Below the pieces are notes generated by a model. That model ran no database searches. It saw nothing but the letters and a program-made list of their open reading frames with translations, and was not told the DNA's origin. From contig CBDICN010000002.1 in assembly GCA_965277355.1 (NCBI GenBank), positions 62,001 through 126,000 on the forward strand: DNA of 64,000 bases, in the 5' to 3' direction. Numbering within the stretch: the stretch's first letter is position 1; each line of letters opens with the position of its first letter. Shown here piece after piece: positions 13,987-23,278 of the stretch. The DNA is from RH-AL1 sp965277355. Lineage in GTDB: Bacteria > Pseudomonadota > Alphaproteobacteria > Rhizobiales > Beijerinckiaceae. Made by a program: the position numbers and the translations under genes.

Positions 13987-14584
13987 CGATCTCGGTGACA
14001 TCGCACACCGATGGCGCAAGAGCTTAGCGGCCGTTGCCATCGCGACCGGGTGCATGTCGAGACCCTCTCGGCAAGCTTCTGCAGAAATGGCGCGTCAGGT
14101 TTCCCGGCGCCGAGCGTTTCTACCGACGAGGCGCCATCACCGCCGCGCTTCGCGCTAACATCTATCCGGCGCAGGTCCTCTATGCGTCACCGCGGAAAAA
14201 AAGGCCGAGCTCGCGGCCAGGCGCACGGCGTGGAGCGAGCTTGAGCGCCTTAAACGCGCCTTCAAACCATTTTCGCTGGAGTTGATGTCCGATCGCGGCC
14301 GAACGCTGCTCTGTCGAACGAGGGCGTCTCGCGGTAATCTTGCCTGAAATGCTCAGGGCAAGGTTGTCGTGCAAGGAAGACCTTTCCGGTGCTCTCCACC
14401 AGCGTCCGCGCCGCCGGATGAAACCCTTCGGTTCGACAAGGTCGGACTGCACATCGGCTCCGGCTGTTTGGTTGTTCGTCCAACCGGCGTCGCTTCGCTG
14501 CTGCGAGACGAAACGCCTGATCGCGTCGAGACGCTTCTCGCGATCGCCTTCCGAAAGCGTCTGAGCGCTTCCCAATCACAGGCC
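13987..14584. other. Gap after dxs with no supported gene
   Basis: About 600 bp. Several short open frames exist on both strands (for example 14034-14285 plus and 14180-14575 minus), but none has a recognisable domain, a good ribosome-binding site or a start that excludes its competitors. The far end may contain the true N-terminus of the toxin gene that follows, whose frame is open back to about 14369. Confidence 0.4.
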
Positions 14585-15809
14585 GTGATCAAGACGGCGG
14601 AGAACTCACGCCGCGAGGATCAGGCGCTCGCTAATCTGCGGCTCGCGACATCGAGGCGGGTTCGCATCCCCCACGCGCAGCGTCTTGGAGAGCGCCTCGA
14701 ACCGGCGGGCGTGCTCCTCGACAAAGGTATGGCGCCGAACGACCTTTTAGACGCTCTCGATCTAGGTCGGGCCATCGAACAAGGCTCGACTTTCGGTCAA
14801 TTGACCAAATACGATCCCGACCAACCGCATGTCCCGGCGGGTAGCGGACGCGAGAGCGGCCGCTTTGGCAGCGGCGGAGCCGAAGGCCCCGAGCACGATC
14901 ATCCCGACCGAGGCGGCGCCGGCAGCGCAACGACCACTCTAGCCTCGGCAAGCATCGTCCTGCGCCCGGCGCCGGGGCCATCGTTCCTTGCCCCGGCGTC
15001 AGTGCGGAGGCCCTGGCGGCTCTTTCGACCTTCGCTTTGGAAATCGGCGGCGCGGCGGCGGTGTTCGGGACGCTCTTCGTGCCGACGCCGAACAGCACCT
15101 CGTCCAGCGGTCCGCTCCCCGGCGGCCAGGGCCTCAACTACGAGTACGACCGGGACGAGCGCGTGCTGCGCCTCGCGATGCTGACGGCCACGTCGTCGCC
15201 GCGGGCTTCAGCGACCGCTCCGGCATCTTCCACGACGGGGACACCGGCGTCGCTATCGGACGCGCCATCGGCGGCACGCTGGTGTTCGATCAAGCCGCCA
15301 TGGTGGCCGCCCGGGCCGATGCGGACGCGGTACCTAGGGCGAAGGTCGACGCCGAAACCGACGAGCAGGAGCGCGAGCCAAGACTGTGCTCCGAACCGAC
15401 CGAAGAGCAGGACAACGGGGCATCGCCGAGGGCGAGAGCCTACCAGGAGCAGATCAGCGCGATGATCAACCCGCAGCGCCCGCTGCCCTACGGCCTGACG
15501 ATGGCGTTCTTCAATCCGGTGACCGGCCGATGGGTGAAACCGGATGAATGCGACGAGGCCAACGGCGACCTCATCGAAGCCAAGGGGCCGGGGTTCGCGA
15601 AGAACCTGAAGTACGACATTATCCGAAAAAGCTATGAAAAGGACTTCGTGGGTCAGGCGCGTGCGCAGGTCGAGGTTGCCGGCACCAGGGCGATAAGCTG
15701 GTACTTCGCGGAGCAAGAGACCGCTGATTTCGCAGCAGAATTGTTCGAGGACCAAGGCGACCTAGCGGGTAAAATTCAGATCAGCGTCAGAGAGGCGATC
15801 ATGAAATGA
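14585..15809 (+). pseudogene. Polymorphic toxin with Tox-REase-5 nuclease C-terminus, broken by two single-base losses
   Basis: The protein must be read across three frames. Frame A (to about 14994) carries a helical region and the linker KYDPDQPHVPAGSGRESG. Frame B (about 14995-15174) gives VSAEALAALSTFALEIG, a hydrophobic stretch and LFVPTPNSTSSSGPLPGG. Frame C (from about 15174) gives the toxin: YQEQISAMINPQRPLPYG, DGDLIEAKGPG-like core (NGDLIEAKGPGFAKN) and ISWYFAEQETADFAAELF. That is the Tox-REase-5 restriction-endonuclease-fold pattern with its ExK core. Each join needs one missing base (near the CCCC run at 14991-14994, and near 15174). The stop overlaps the Imm52 gene start (ATGA). 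The start codon is uncertain; a GTG at 14585 is one option. Sequencing error cannot be excluded. Confidence 0.65.
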
Positions 15810-16606
15810 CGCTCGATTTCAAGGCGACCCGATTTTACTCTCAGGCCTATTGGTACCGCAGAGACGATAACGCGGCGTCCATCGCCGAGCGTTTCGCTCG
15901 CTACATTGACACGCTCCAGACCATCAGCCCGATCCTCAGCAACTTCTTCGTAAGGACCAAAAGAACGGCGACGCCCTACGCGATCGCCCGCCCGAACCTC
16001 GAATCATTCGTGCGGAAAGGGCTAGTCGCCCGCGATGACATCGGGGAGATACGACCTCGCGAAGGCTACTCGATCAACGCGTTCACCCGTCGCAAGGACA
16101 ATTTCGATGTAAGCGGTTTTGTCGGTCGCAATTGCCCGTCGCCAGACCTCAATAATGTGAAATTCTCCACTGACCTGGGCTTCTGGCCCGACCTGTCGCT
16201 GATGACTTATCCGCTGTTCCGCGCGACGACGCTGGCGACGATCGCCTGCTGGGAACCACTCATCTGCACCATGCAGCCGAGCACGCTGCATCCCTTCATG
16301 GCGCGGGGAAACTGGTACCACGAGTCCTGGCTCACCTACGTGCACCCGAGCCTGGTGCATCGGGTTGAGCCCCCAAAAATCCCGGTCGTCGAGCCGACGC
16401 CGGACGGCGGCCTGCTGCTTGCCGCCACAACGGAAACGTTCAGCGTCGACAACCCCGACCACCTCGAAGCGGCGCGTCGCATCGCCCGGGCGACCCGACA
16501 CCTCGACGACGTCATGCCGATCCTCCGCTATCCGACATCAGACACGGCTCCGTCCACGGGCGTCGATGCCAGCGACGGCAGCCTCCCTGAGAGGCGTCGC
16601 GGATGA
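15806..16606 (+). CDS. Immunity protein, Imm52 family
   Basis: 266 residues, ATG overlapping the stop of the Tox-REase-5 gene by four bases. The sequence (FYSQAYWYRRDDNAASIAERF at the N-terminus, ILSNFFVRTKR, later WYHESWLTYVHPSLVHRV) fits the Imm52 pattern. Imm52 is a known partner of Tox-REase-5 toxins, so sequence and position support each other. It should bind and neutralise the nuclease in the cytoplasm. It is intact although the toxin gene in front is frameshifted, as expected if immunity is kept for protection against siblings. Family assigned from memory of the pattern. Confidence 0.7.
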   Translation: MTLDFKATRFYSQAYWYRRDDNAASIAERFARYIDTLQTISPILSNFFVRTKRTATPYAIARPNLESFVRKGLVARDDIGEIRPREGYSINAFTRRKDNFDVSGFVGRNCPSPDLNNVKFSTDLGFWPDLSLMTYPLFRATTLATIACWEPLICTMQPSTLHPFMARGNWYHESWLTYVHPSLVHRVEPPKIPVVEPTPDGGLLLAATTETFSVDNPDHLEAARRIARATRHLDDVMPILRYPTSDTAPSTGVDASDGSLPERRRG

Positions 16607-16804
16607 GGCTCAATTCGATGTCCGTGGGTGTTGCAGACACGATGTCGTCGTGTCCGTCGCGGAGTCGCGCCGCGTCGTGTCGAGCCGGCACGGCGGATCG
16701 CCGATGCCACAACTCTTTCGATGACGTCATGCCTCCGCTCTGAGCGAGGATCTGGCAATGCGCCGGCTGCTTAAGCCCGCAGGAGGCGTGACGCGATGCC
16801 CGCA

Positions 16805-17611
16805 TCAAGGCACATCCGCGATCTCGGCCAGAACCTGGACGTAGGCATCGGGCCGGATCGTGACCGCGCCGCGGAACGGCGAGCTCAACCCGATGATCAG
16901 AAGGATGACCAGGACGCCGCTGGCGACCAGCGCCGCCGTCATCGCCAGATGCACGCCGAGCGTCGGGGCGCCGAGCAGGAAGCTGAACGCGATCATCAGT
17001 GCGCCACCCGACAAGAGCACGAGCCAGACGAGGTCCGGGATGGTGCCGTGCGCGGCGAGCCGGCGATCGCGTCGATCCGCCGCGACGTCGCCGACCGATT
17101 TGATGAGCGCGGCCTGCGCGTCGGTCGCGCGCGCGTCGCTCGGTGAGATGTCGACGATCGTGCGCGCCAGCTGCGTGAGGCGCGGCTCGGACACGGGAAG
17201 GCCGCGTCCGGCGACGAGGGCCGGCCATTCGGCGGTGATGACGTTCGCGACATAGGCCCCGGTTTCGGCGCGCACGGTTCCCCCGACGGGCTCGGGCAGG
17301 CCTCGGCTCGTCAGGTCGATGTTCGCGATCGCGTCGGCTTCGTGTCGCGCCAGGCTTTCGGCGGTGCTGTACTGCTCCCAGGCCGCCATCGCCATGAACG
17401 CCAGCAGCACCGCGTAAGTGGTGCCGATCACCGTGAAGATCGCGGCGCCGAGCACGGTATGCTCCTGCCGCAACATCGTCGGCAGCATCTTCTGCACCAG
17501 GAGCTGCAGCACCAGCGCGCCGGCGACCGTGATGGCAAGCAGGATCGCGCCGGTCTGCCAGATCGGGTGCATCGTGGCCATCGTCGACATCCTCGCGGCG
17601 AAGCCCAGCAT
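16805..17611 (-). CDS. DUF4239 (bestrophin-like) membrane protein
   Basis: 268 residues from the ATG at 17609-17611, with GGAGG 5 nt upstream. Two N-terminal transmembrane helices (IWQTGAILLAITVAGALVLQ; TVLGAAIFTVIGTTYAVLLAF) are followed by a soluble helical middle and two C-terminal helices (LVWLVLLSGGALMIAFSFLL; ALVASGVLVILLIIGLSSPF). The pattern, with WEQYSTAESLARHEADAIAN after helix 2, is that of DUF4239. Function unknown; a channel role is only suggested by distant bestrophin resemblance. Confidence 0.75.
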   Translation of the reverse strand: MLGFAARMSTMATMHPIWQTGAILLAITVAGALVLQLLVQKMLPTMLRQEHTVLGAAIFTVIGTTYAVLLAFMAMAAWEQYSTAESLARHEADAIANIDLTSRGLPEPVGGTVRAETGAYVANVITAEWPALVAGRGLPVSEPRLTQLARTIVDISPSDARATDAQAALIKSVGDVAADRRDRRLAAHGTIPDLVWLVLLSGGALMIAFSFLLGAPTLGVHLAMTAALVASGVLVILLIIGLSSPFRGAVTIRPDAYVQVLAEIADVP

Positions 17612-17631
17612 GATGCCTCCGTGGTCGGCTC

Positions 17632-18330
17632 TCAGACGATTCTGATCCTCAGCTCTGGCAGACCTTCGATCCGCCCGAGTAGTTCGTTACCGCGCACCAC
17701 CGGGCCGACGCCGGCTGGCGTTCCGGAAAAGATCACGTCGCCGGCCGCCAGCGCGCTGCCGCGCGACAGCTCCGCGATCTGCTCGGCGACGCTCCAGATC
17801 ATCTCGGCGAGGTCGGCGCGCTGGCGCACCGTGCCGTTGACTGCGAGCGAGATCGCGCCTGTCGCGAGATGCCCCACCAAGGCGACCGGCGACGCCGGCC
17901 CGAGCGGCGCGGAGGCGTCGAAGCTCTTGCCGATCTCCCAGGGTTTTCGGGCGTCCTTCATCGCCTGCTGGCGGTCGCGCCGCGTCATGTCGAGGCCGAC
18001 GGCGTAGCCGAACACGTGATCGAGCGCCCCGTCCGCGGCGATGTCGCGGCCGCCACTCTTCAACAGCACGACCAGCTCGATCTCGTGATGGTAGTTCCCG
18101 GTCAGCGGCGGATAGGCGTGCGCGGCGACGGTGCCGGCCGGCACCACCTGCACGGCATCGGCCGGCTTTTGGAAGAAGAACGGCGGCTCGGTCTTGGGGT
18201 CGGAGCCCATCTCCTTGGCGTGGTCGGCGTAGTTGCGGCCGATGCAGTAGATGCGGCGCACCGGAAAGAGACCGCCGCCGAGAACGGGAATGGCCGGTCG
18301 CGGTAAATCGAACAGGAGCGTGTCCGTCAT
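17632..18330 (-). CDS. Fumarylacetoacetate hydrolase family protein
   Basis: 232 residues. The start has a strong AAGGAG site 6 nt upstream. The FAH-fold metal ligands are visible: GNYHHEIELVVLL (the E-x-E pair) and GLDMTRRD (Asp). IYCIGRNYADHAKEMG and VIFSGTPAGVGPV are conserved substrate-pocket segments. Family members hydrolyse or decarboxylate 2-oxo acids such as acylpyruvates and oxaloacetate; the substrate here is not determinable. Divergent from serS. Confidence 0.88.
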   Translation of the reverse strand: MTDTLLFDLPRPAIPVLGGGLFPVRRIYCIGRNYADHAKEMGSDPKTEPPFFFQKPADAVQVVPAGTVAAHAYPPLTGNYHHEIELVVLLKSGGRDIAADGALDHVFGYAVGLDMTRRDRQQAMKDARKPWEIGKSFDASAPLGPASPVALVGHLATGAISLAVNGTVRQRADLAEMIWSVAEQIAELSRGSALAAGDVIFSGTPAGVGPVVRGNELLGRIEGLPELRIRIV

Positions 18331-18420
18331 GAGCTCTCCTTGCCGCCGCGCAGGCTTTGCCTGCCACGCCGGCTATGCCAAGAGAGGCCGCCGCCGGACC
18401 GGTGCTGGATTCGAGCCTTC

Positions 18421-19800
18421 ATGTACGACGTGAAATGGATACGCGACAACGCCGCCGCCTTCGACGAAGGCCGGCGCAAGCGCGGGCTGCAGCCTCTGGC
18501 GGCAACGCTGCTCGCGCTCGACGACCGCCGTCGCGCGGCGATCGCCGCCGCACAGGCCGCGCAGCAGCGCCGCAACGCCGCCTCCGCGGCGATCGGCGCG
18601 GCGATGAAGGCCAAGGACGAAGCTAGGGCCGAGGCGCTGAAGGCCGAGATCGCCGACCTCAAGCTGGCAGCGCCGGCGCTCGAGGCCGGGGAGAAGCAGG
18701 CGATCGGCGCCCTTGAGGCCGCTCTGGCCGAGATCCCCAACCTGCCGCTCGACGATGTCCCCGTCGGCAAGGACGAGCACGATAACGTGCTCAAGCGCGA
18801 GGGGGGAGAAACGCCGTCGTTCGCCTTCGCGCCGAAGGAGCATTTCGCGATCGGCGAGTCGCTCGGCATGATGGACTTCGAGAGCGCCTCAAAGCTGTCC
18901 GGTGCGCGCTTCGTCGTCAACAAGGGGCCGCTAGCCCGGCTGGAGCGCGCGCTCGGTCAGTTCATGCTCGACCTGCACACGGAAGCGCACGGCTACATCG
19001 AGGTCAACCCGCCGATCCTGGTGCGCGACGAGGCTATGTATGGTACCGCGCAGCTGCCGAAGTTCCGCGAAGATCAGTTCGCTGCGTTCCGGTTCCAGGC
19101 GCTGCCGAACGAACTCGCGCCGCTCGGTTTCCAGTACAACGAGGGTGCCGGCGTGACCCCCATCGAGGCTCCGGCGAAGCCAGAATTCTCGCATTGGCTG
19201 ATTCCAACCGCCGAGGTGCCGCTCACCAATCTCGTGCGCGAAACGATCCTCGACGAGGCGACGCTGCCGCTGCGCTACACCGCCTGCACGCCGTGCTTCC
19301 GCGCCGAGGCCGGCGCCGCCGGGCGCGACACCCGCGGGATGATCCGCCAGCACCAGTTCACGAAGGTGGAGCTGGTCTCGATCACCACGCCGGAGCAGTC
19401 GGCGGCCGAGCACGAGCGCATGCTCGGCTGCGCCGAGGAGGTGCTGCGCTGCCTCGCCCTGCCCTATCGCGTGATGACGCTGTGCACCGGCGACATGGGC
19501 TTCGCTGCCCAAAAAACCTACGACATCGAGGTGTGGCTGCCGGGCCAAAACCGCTACCGCGAGATCTCGTCCTGCTCGGTCTGCGGCGAGTTCCAGGCGC
19601 GGCGGATGAACGCCCGCTTCCGCGCGGCGGGCGCTAAAAGCCCGCGCTTCGTCCATACGCTCAACGGGTCCGGCGTGGCGGTCGGCCGCGCCCTTGTCGC
19701 CGTGCTCGAGAATTACCAGGAGGCCGACGGCGGCGTTCGCGTGCCTGACGTGTTGCGCCCTTACATGGGCGGCCTGGAGCGGATCGAGAGGGCGGCTTGA
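18421..19800 (+). CDS. serS: Seryl-tRNA synthetase
   Basis: 459 residues from the ATG at 18421 (MYDVKWIRDNAAAFDEGRRKRG), the standard SerRS start; an open frame extends upstream but encodes nothing conserved. A coiled-coil tRNA-binding arm covers about residues 30-105 (AAIAAAQAAQQRRNAASAAI). The class II core has motif 2 CFRAEAGAAGRDTRGMIRQHQF and motif 3 NGSGVAVGRALVAVLENYQ. It charges tRNA(Ser) and tRNA(Sec). It heads a serS-surE-pcm run with the next start 2 bp beyond its stop, a conserved alphaproteobacterial order. Confidence 0.96.
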   Translation: MYDVKWIRDNAAAFDEGRRKRGLQPLAATLLALDDRRRAAIAAAQAAQQRRNAASAAIGAAMKAKDEARAEALKAEIADLKLAAPALEAGEKQAIGALEAALAEIPNLPLDDVPVGKDEHDNVLKREGGETPSFAFAPKEHFAIGESLGMMDFESASKLSGARFVVNKGPLARLERALGQFMLDLHTEAHGYIEVNPPILVRDEAMYGTAQLPKFREDQFAAFRFQALPNELAPLGFQYNEGAGVTPIEAPAKPEFSHWLIPTAEVPLTNLVRETILDEATLPLRYTACTPCFRAEAGAAGRDTRGMIRQHQFTKVELVSITTPEQSAAEHERMLGCAEEVLRCLALPYRVMTLCTGDMGFAAQKTYDIEVWLPGQNRYREISSCSVCGEFQARRMNARFRAAGAKSPRFVHTLNGSGVAVGRALVAVLENYQEADGGVRVPDVLRPYMGGLERIERAA

Positions 19801-19802
19801 GC

Positions 19803-20585
19803 ATGCGCATCCTGATCACCAACGACGACGGCATCCATGCGCCTGGGCTCGCCGTGCTCGAGCGCGTCGCCGCGCAGCTTTCCGACGATGTCACCGTGGT
19901 CGCGCCGGAGATGGACCAGTCCGGCGTCGCGCACTCGTTATCTGTGAACGACCCGCTGCGGCTGCGGAAGATCTCCGAGCGACGCTACGCGGTGAAGGGC
20001 ACGCCAACCGACTGCGTGATCATGGGCGTCCGCCACCTCCTCGAGGACAAGACGATCGACCTCGTGCTGTCGGGCATCAACTCCGGCCAGAACGTCGCCG
20101 AGGACGTTACCTATTCCGGCACGATCGCCGGCGCCATCGAGGGCACCATCCTCGGCATCCCGTCGATCGCGCTCTCCCAGGCCTACGGCTTCCACGCCTA
20201 CGGCGGCACCGGCGGCCGCGACGGGATCCGCTGGGATTGCGGCGAGACGCACGGAGCCAAGGTGATCCGCAAGATTCTCGAGGCCGGTTTCGACAGCGAC
20301 ATCGTCGTCAACGTGAACTTTCCGCCCTGCCCGCCCGACGAGGTCGCCGGCGTCAGCGCGACGATGCAGGGCCGGCGCGACGCGCAGATCGTGCGCATCG
20401 ACCCGCGGCTCGACGGGCGCGGCAACCCCTATTACTGGATCGCCTTCGGCCGCAACAATCACGCGCTGCGCCCCGGCACCGACCTTGAGGCGCTGTCCCA
20501 GCGCCGCATCTCGATCACGCCGCTGAAGCTCGACCTCACCGACGAGCCGACGGTGACGCGTTACGCGCAGATCTTCAAAGACTAG
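19803..20585 (+). CDS. surE: 5'/3'-nucleotidase SurE
   Basis: 260 residues. The ATG at 19803 gives MRILITNDDGIHAPGLAVLE, the canonical SurE start with the DD metal ligands; the frame also opens at a TTG in the serS stop. SGINSGQN and TYSGTIAGAIEG are the other active-site segments. It dephosphorylates nucleoside 5'- and 3'-monophosphates and is linked to stationary-phase survival. Coupled to serS upstream and to pcm 17 bp downstream. Confidence 0.94.
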   Translation: MRILITNDDGIHAPGLAVLERVAAQLSDDVTVVAPEMDQSGVAHSLSVNDPLRLRKISERRYAVKGTPTDCVIMGVRHLLEDKTIDLVLSGINSGQNVAEDVTYSGTIAGAIEGTILGIPSIALSQAYGFHAYGGTGGRDGIRWDCGETHGAKVIRKILEAGFDSDIVVNVNFPPCPPDEVAGVSATMQGRRDAQIVRIDPRLDGRGNPYYWIAFGRNNHALRPGTDLEALSQRRISITPLKLDLTDEPTVTRYAQIFKD

Positions 20586-20602
20586 GCCGGATATCTCAAG
20601 GA

Positions 20603-21265
20603 TTGGCGCAGGCACCAGGCACGATCGACGACGACGCGGAAGCCAAAGCCGCCTTCTACCTGCGCATGAAGGCGCGCGGCATCCAGGATCGCGCGGTGCT
20701 GCGGGCCTTCGAACTGGTCCCGCGCAGGACCTTTGCGCCGCAACGCTACGGCGACCTCGCCGCCCGGGATCTCGCCGTGCCGATCGGCTGCGGGCAGACG
20801 ATGATCGAGCCCTGGCTGCTCGCGCGCATGGTCGTGGCGCTCGCCTTGGAGCGCGCGCACCGCGTGCTGGAGATCGGCGCAGGCTCCGGCTATGCCACCG
20901 CAATCCTGTCCCACCTCGCCGGCGAGGTGCTGTCGTTCGAGCGTTACCAGAGCCTCGCCGGTGCCGCGCGGGAGCAAATCGCAAGCCTCGGCATCGCCAA
21001 TGCGGCGATCGTCTGGGGCGACGGGCTCCGCTCGCCGCCGCAGCTGGCGGCCTTCGACCGGATCATCGTCCACGGTTGCATCGGGCAAAACCTTGACGCG
21101 CTGACCGGCCGGTTGACCGACGCCGGCATCATGGTCTGCGCCAAGATGGCATCGGAGGGTCAGACGCTGGTCAGGCTCAGCAGGACGGCCCACGGGCTGA
21201 GGGAGGAGCCGATCTGCCCGTCCCGCCTCCAGACGATCGTCCCCGGCCGCGCCACCACGCTCTGA
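20603..21265 (+). CDS. pcm: Protein-L-isoaspartate O-methyltransferase
   Basis: 220 residues. SAM-dependent repair of isoaspartyl residues. It has VLEIGAGSGYATAILSHLAG (SAM motif I), VPIGCGQTMIEPWLLARM (the conserved substrate-loop segment of PCMT) and FDRIIVHGCIGQ. The start is a TTG at 20603; it has a purine stretch directly before it but poor spacing, so a later start (ATG at 20667) is possible. Last gene of the serS-surE-pcm run. Confidence 0.88.
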   Translation: MAQAPGTIDDDAEAKAAFYLRMKARGIQDRAVLRAFELVPRRTFAPQRYGDLAARDLAVPIGCGQTMIEPWLLARMVVALALERAHRVLEIGAGSGYATAILSHLAGEVLSFERYQSLAGAAREQIASLGIANAAIVWGDGLRSPPQLAAFDRIIVHGCIGQNLDALTGRLTDAGIMVCAKMASEGQTLVRLSRTAHGLREEPICPSRLQTIVPGRATTL

Positions 21266-21337
21266 CAGCTTGACTCGTCATCGCCGGGCGCGTGCCGGCG
21301 GAGGCTGCGGGCTCTCGAACGCTCGGCACGTCGCGGC

Positions 21338-22519
21338 TCAGTGCTGCAACGCGCCGATCGGGGGCGGTGCCGGCATCGGCGGCGGCGGAGCCAGCGGCAG
21401 CGCCTTGACATGGGTGTCGATCGGGCGGTCTCCGAGAACCGACGTCACGTCGGAATCCTGGATGCGCCTGGCGGCGAAGACAGCGCCGATGCGTTTGACC
21501 ACGTCGGGCGCGGAGGCGTAGGTGCCATGCCCGACGAAACCCGTCGAGTTGGCGGACAGGTCGTAGACCTTGACGCCGAGGCTATCGAGCGTGGCCTTGT
21601 CGGACGCATTGCTCGGATCGAGCGCGCCGACGCGCTGGCGGTCGCCGGCAAGCCGTCGCGACAGGGACAGCGCGCGGTCGTTGCGCGAGACCAGCAGCGA
21701 GATGTGCGAGGCGTCAAGCTTCGCCGCTTGGCCGCGGAACACGGCGACGTCGATGTCGGGCGCCGCCAGCATCACGTCGCCGAGCTTGCCGTCGAGCGTG
21801 CCCTTGCCGGCGATCGCGTCCTGCTGGAGCGCCTCCATCGTCAGCCACGCGCCCATCGAATGCGCCAGGATGTGGATGCGCCCGACATCGGGAACCTGGC
21901 CAAGCTCGACGAGCGTCTGCGCGAGCGCCTCCCGCGACACGGCCGCGCTCTCCTTCGCCGCGCCATAATCGAACAGGCTGCCCGTACCCGGCCAGGTGAA
22001 CAGGACGGCGACGCCGCCGAACCGCCCGTCGGTGACGATCTGCGCGAGGCGGAACCGGGCATCGTCGTAGCTCGTGTTGAAACCGTGCACGTAGACGAGG
22101 ATGTCGCGGTTGGAGCCGATGCGCCCTGAGAGATGCGAGGCGATCTCGTTCTTGAACTCGGTCGGGTCCAGCGCCCGGAAGGCAGAGACGGTGAAGTCGT
22201 GCTCGGGCTTGTCGCGGCCGAAGGTCGCCCGCTCGATGTCGCCGGGGCGGTGGTCGGGCGGCACGGTGATCGACTGGAGCGAGTCGCGCGACGTGTCGGC
22301 GAGCTCGTTGACGTCATTGCCTTTGCTCTTGCGGGTCGAGACGACGAAGATCGGCACGTGCCGCGGCGCCTGCGGCTCGGCGGTGGCGAAGACGTCGCCG
22401 ACGGAGGCCGTCACCTCGGAGACCTTGTCGGTCACGCAGCCGGCCATGCCGAGACACGCCGCGACCAGAACGATCGCGGCACCAAGCCGCATTCCGCGAC
22501 GACCTCTCGCCCCTGACAT
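21338..22519 (-). CDS. Lipoprotein alpha/beta hydrolase (DUF900 family)
   Basis: 393 residues from the ATG at 22517-22519, with GAGG 7 nt upstream. The lipoprotein signal ends in a lipobox (VAACLGMAGC), so it is anchored in the envelope. The DUF900 alpha/beta-hydrolase domain has DILVYVHGFNTSYDDARFR (oxyanion region), HILAHSMGAWL (GxSxG-type nucleophile Ser in AHSMG) and LMLAAPDIDVAVF-like core strands. The C-terminus is proline-rich. The substrate is unknown. Confidence 0.82.
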   Translation of the reverse strand: MSGARGRRGMRLGAAIVLVAACLGMAGCVTDKVSEVTASVGDVFATAEPQAPRHVPIFVVSTRKSKGNDVNELADTSRDSLQSITVPPDHRPGDIERATFGRDKPEHDFTVSAFRALDPTEFKNEIASHLSGRIGSNRDILVYVHGFNTSYDDARFRLAQIVTDGRFGGVAVLFTWPGTGSLFDYGAAKESAAVSREALAQTLVELGQVPDVGRIHILAHSMGAWLTMEALQQDAIAGKGTLDGKLGDVMLAAPDIDVAVFRGQAAKLDASHISLLVSRNDRALSLSRRLAGDRQRVGALDPSNASDKATLDSLGVKVYDLSANSTGFVGHGTYASAPDVVKRIGAVFAARRIQDSDVTSVLGDRPIDTHVKALPLAPPPPMPAPPPIGALQH

Positions 22520-22612
22520 CCCCTCACCTCGCCGGCCGAGATCGGTCTCGCTACTCTCGCCTTGGTTATCGGACCGTTGACGGCGCACGTCGATGCGTTT
22601 GATGTTTTGATC

Positions 22613-23278
22613 ATGAAACATGTCGTGATCGCGGCGCCCCTTCGCCAGACCGTTCTGCTGACAGGCTTCGGCGCGTTCCACGGCGCGCGACGCAACCCGA
22701 GCGCCGAGATCCTTGAGCGGCTGGAGCGCCATCGCGGTGTGCTTGGCCGCCTCGGCATCGAGTTACGCTGCCTCCTGCTGCCGGTCGTCTACGCGGCGGT
22801 CGGTCCTGCGCTCGAGGCGGCTGCGCGCGACTACCGTCCTGTCGCGATCCTTCATCTCGGGCTCGCCGGGCGGCGGCGCCACATCAGCCTGGAAACCCGC
22901 GCCATCAACCGCGGTGCCCCCCTCCACCCGGATGCCGCCAAGGCGCTCCCGCCGCAGGTCATCTCCGCCGGCGCGCCGGCGGTGCTGCGGACGACCTATC
23001 CCGCGCAGCGCCTTGTCGCCGTGCTGCGCCGCGCGGGCCACGATGCGCGGCTCTCGATCGATGCCGGCGACTACGTCTGCAACGCCACGCTGTTTCACGC
23101 GCTACGGCAGCGGCTGGCGCCGACCATAGGCTTCGTTCACCTCCCGCGGGTGCATGAAGCGATGCGACCACCGCAGGGTCGGCCAACGGTCGAGAGCCTC
23201 ACCGGCGCGGTTTTGGCGGTGCTTCGCGAGATGGGGCGTCACGCCGAGGGCGAGGGCGCCGCCCGGTCCCGGCGCTGA
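22613..23278 (+). CDS. Pyroglutamyl-peptidase I family protein (peptidase C15)
   Basis: 221 residues. TVLLTGFGAFHGARRNPSAEIL is the conserved N-terminus of peptidase C15; the catalytic Cys lies in AGDYVCNATLFHALR and the His in GFVHLPRVHE. The family removes N-terminal pyroglutamate. The ATG at 22613 is preferred over a TTG at 22562 because the conserved domain starts shortly after it. The ribosome-binding site is weak. Its 3' end overlaps the convergent TerC gene by 40 bp. Confidence 0.82.
   Translation: MKHVVIAAPLRQTVLLTGFGAFHGARRNPSAEILERLERHRGVLGRLGIELRCLLLPVVYAAVGPALEAAARDYRPVAILHLGLAGRRRHISLETRAINRGAPLHPDAAKALPPQVISAGAPAVLRTTYPAQRLVAVLRRAGHDARLSIDAGDYVCNATLFHALRQRLAPTIGFVHLPRVHEAMRPPQGRPTVESLTGAVLAVLREMGRHAEGEGAARSRR

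Noticed and set aside
14180..14575. Minus-strand open frame in the gap after dxs
   Set aside because: Several overlapping frames compete here, none with a domain or good ribosome-binding site; the plus-strand toxin frame is better supported nearby.
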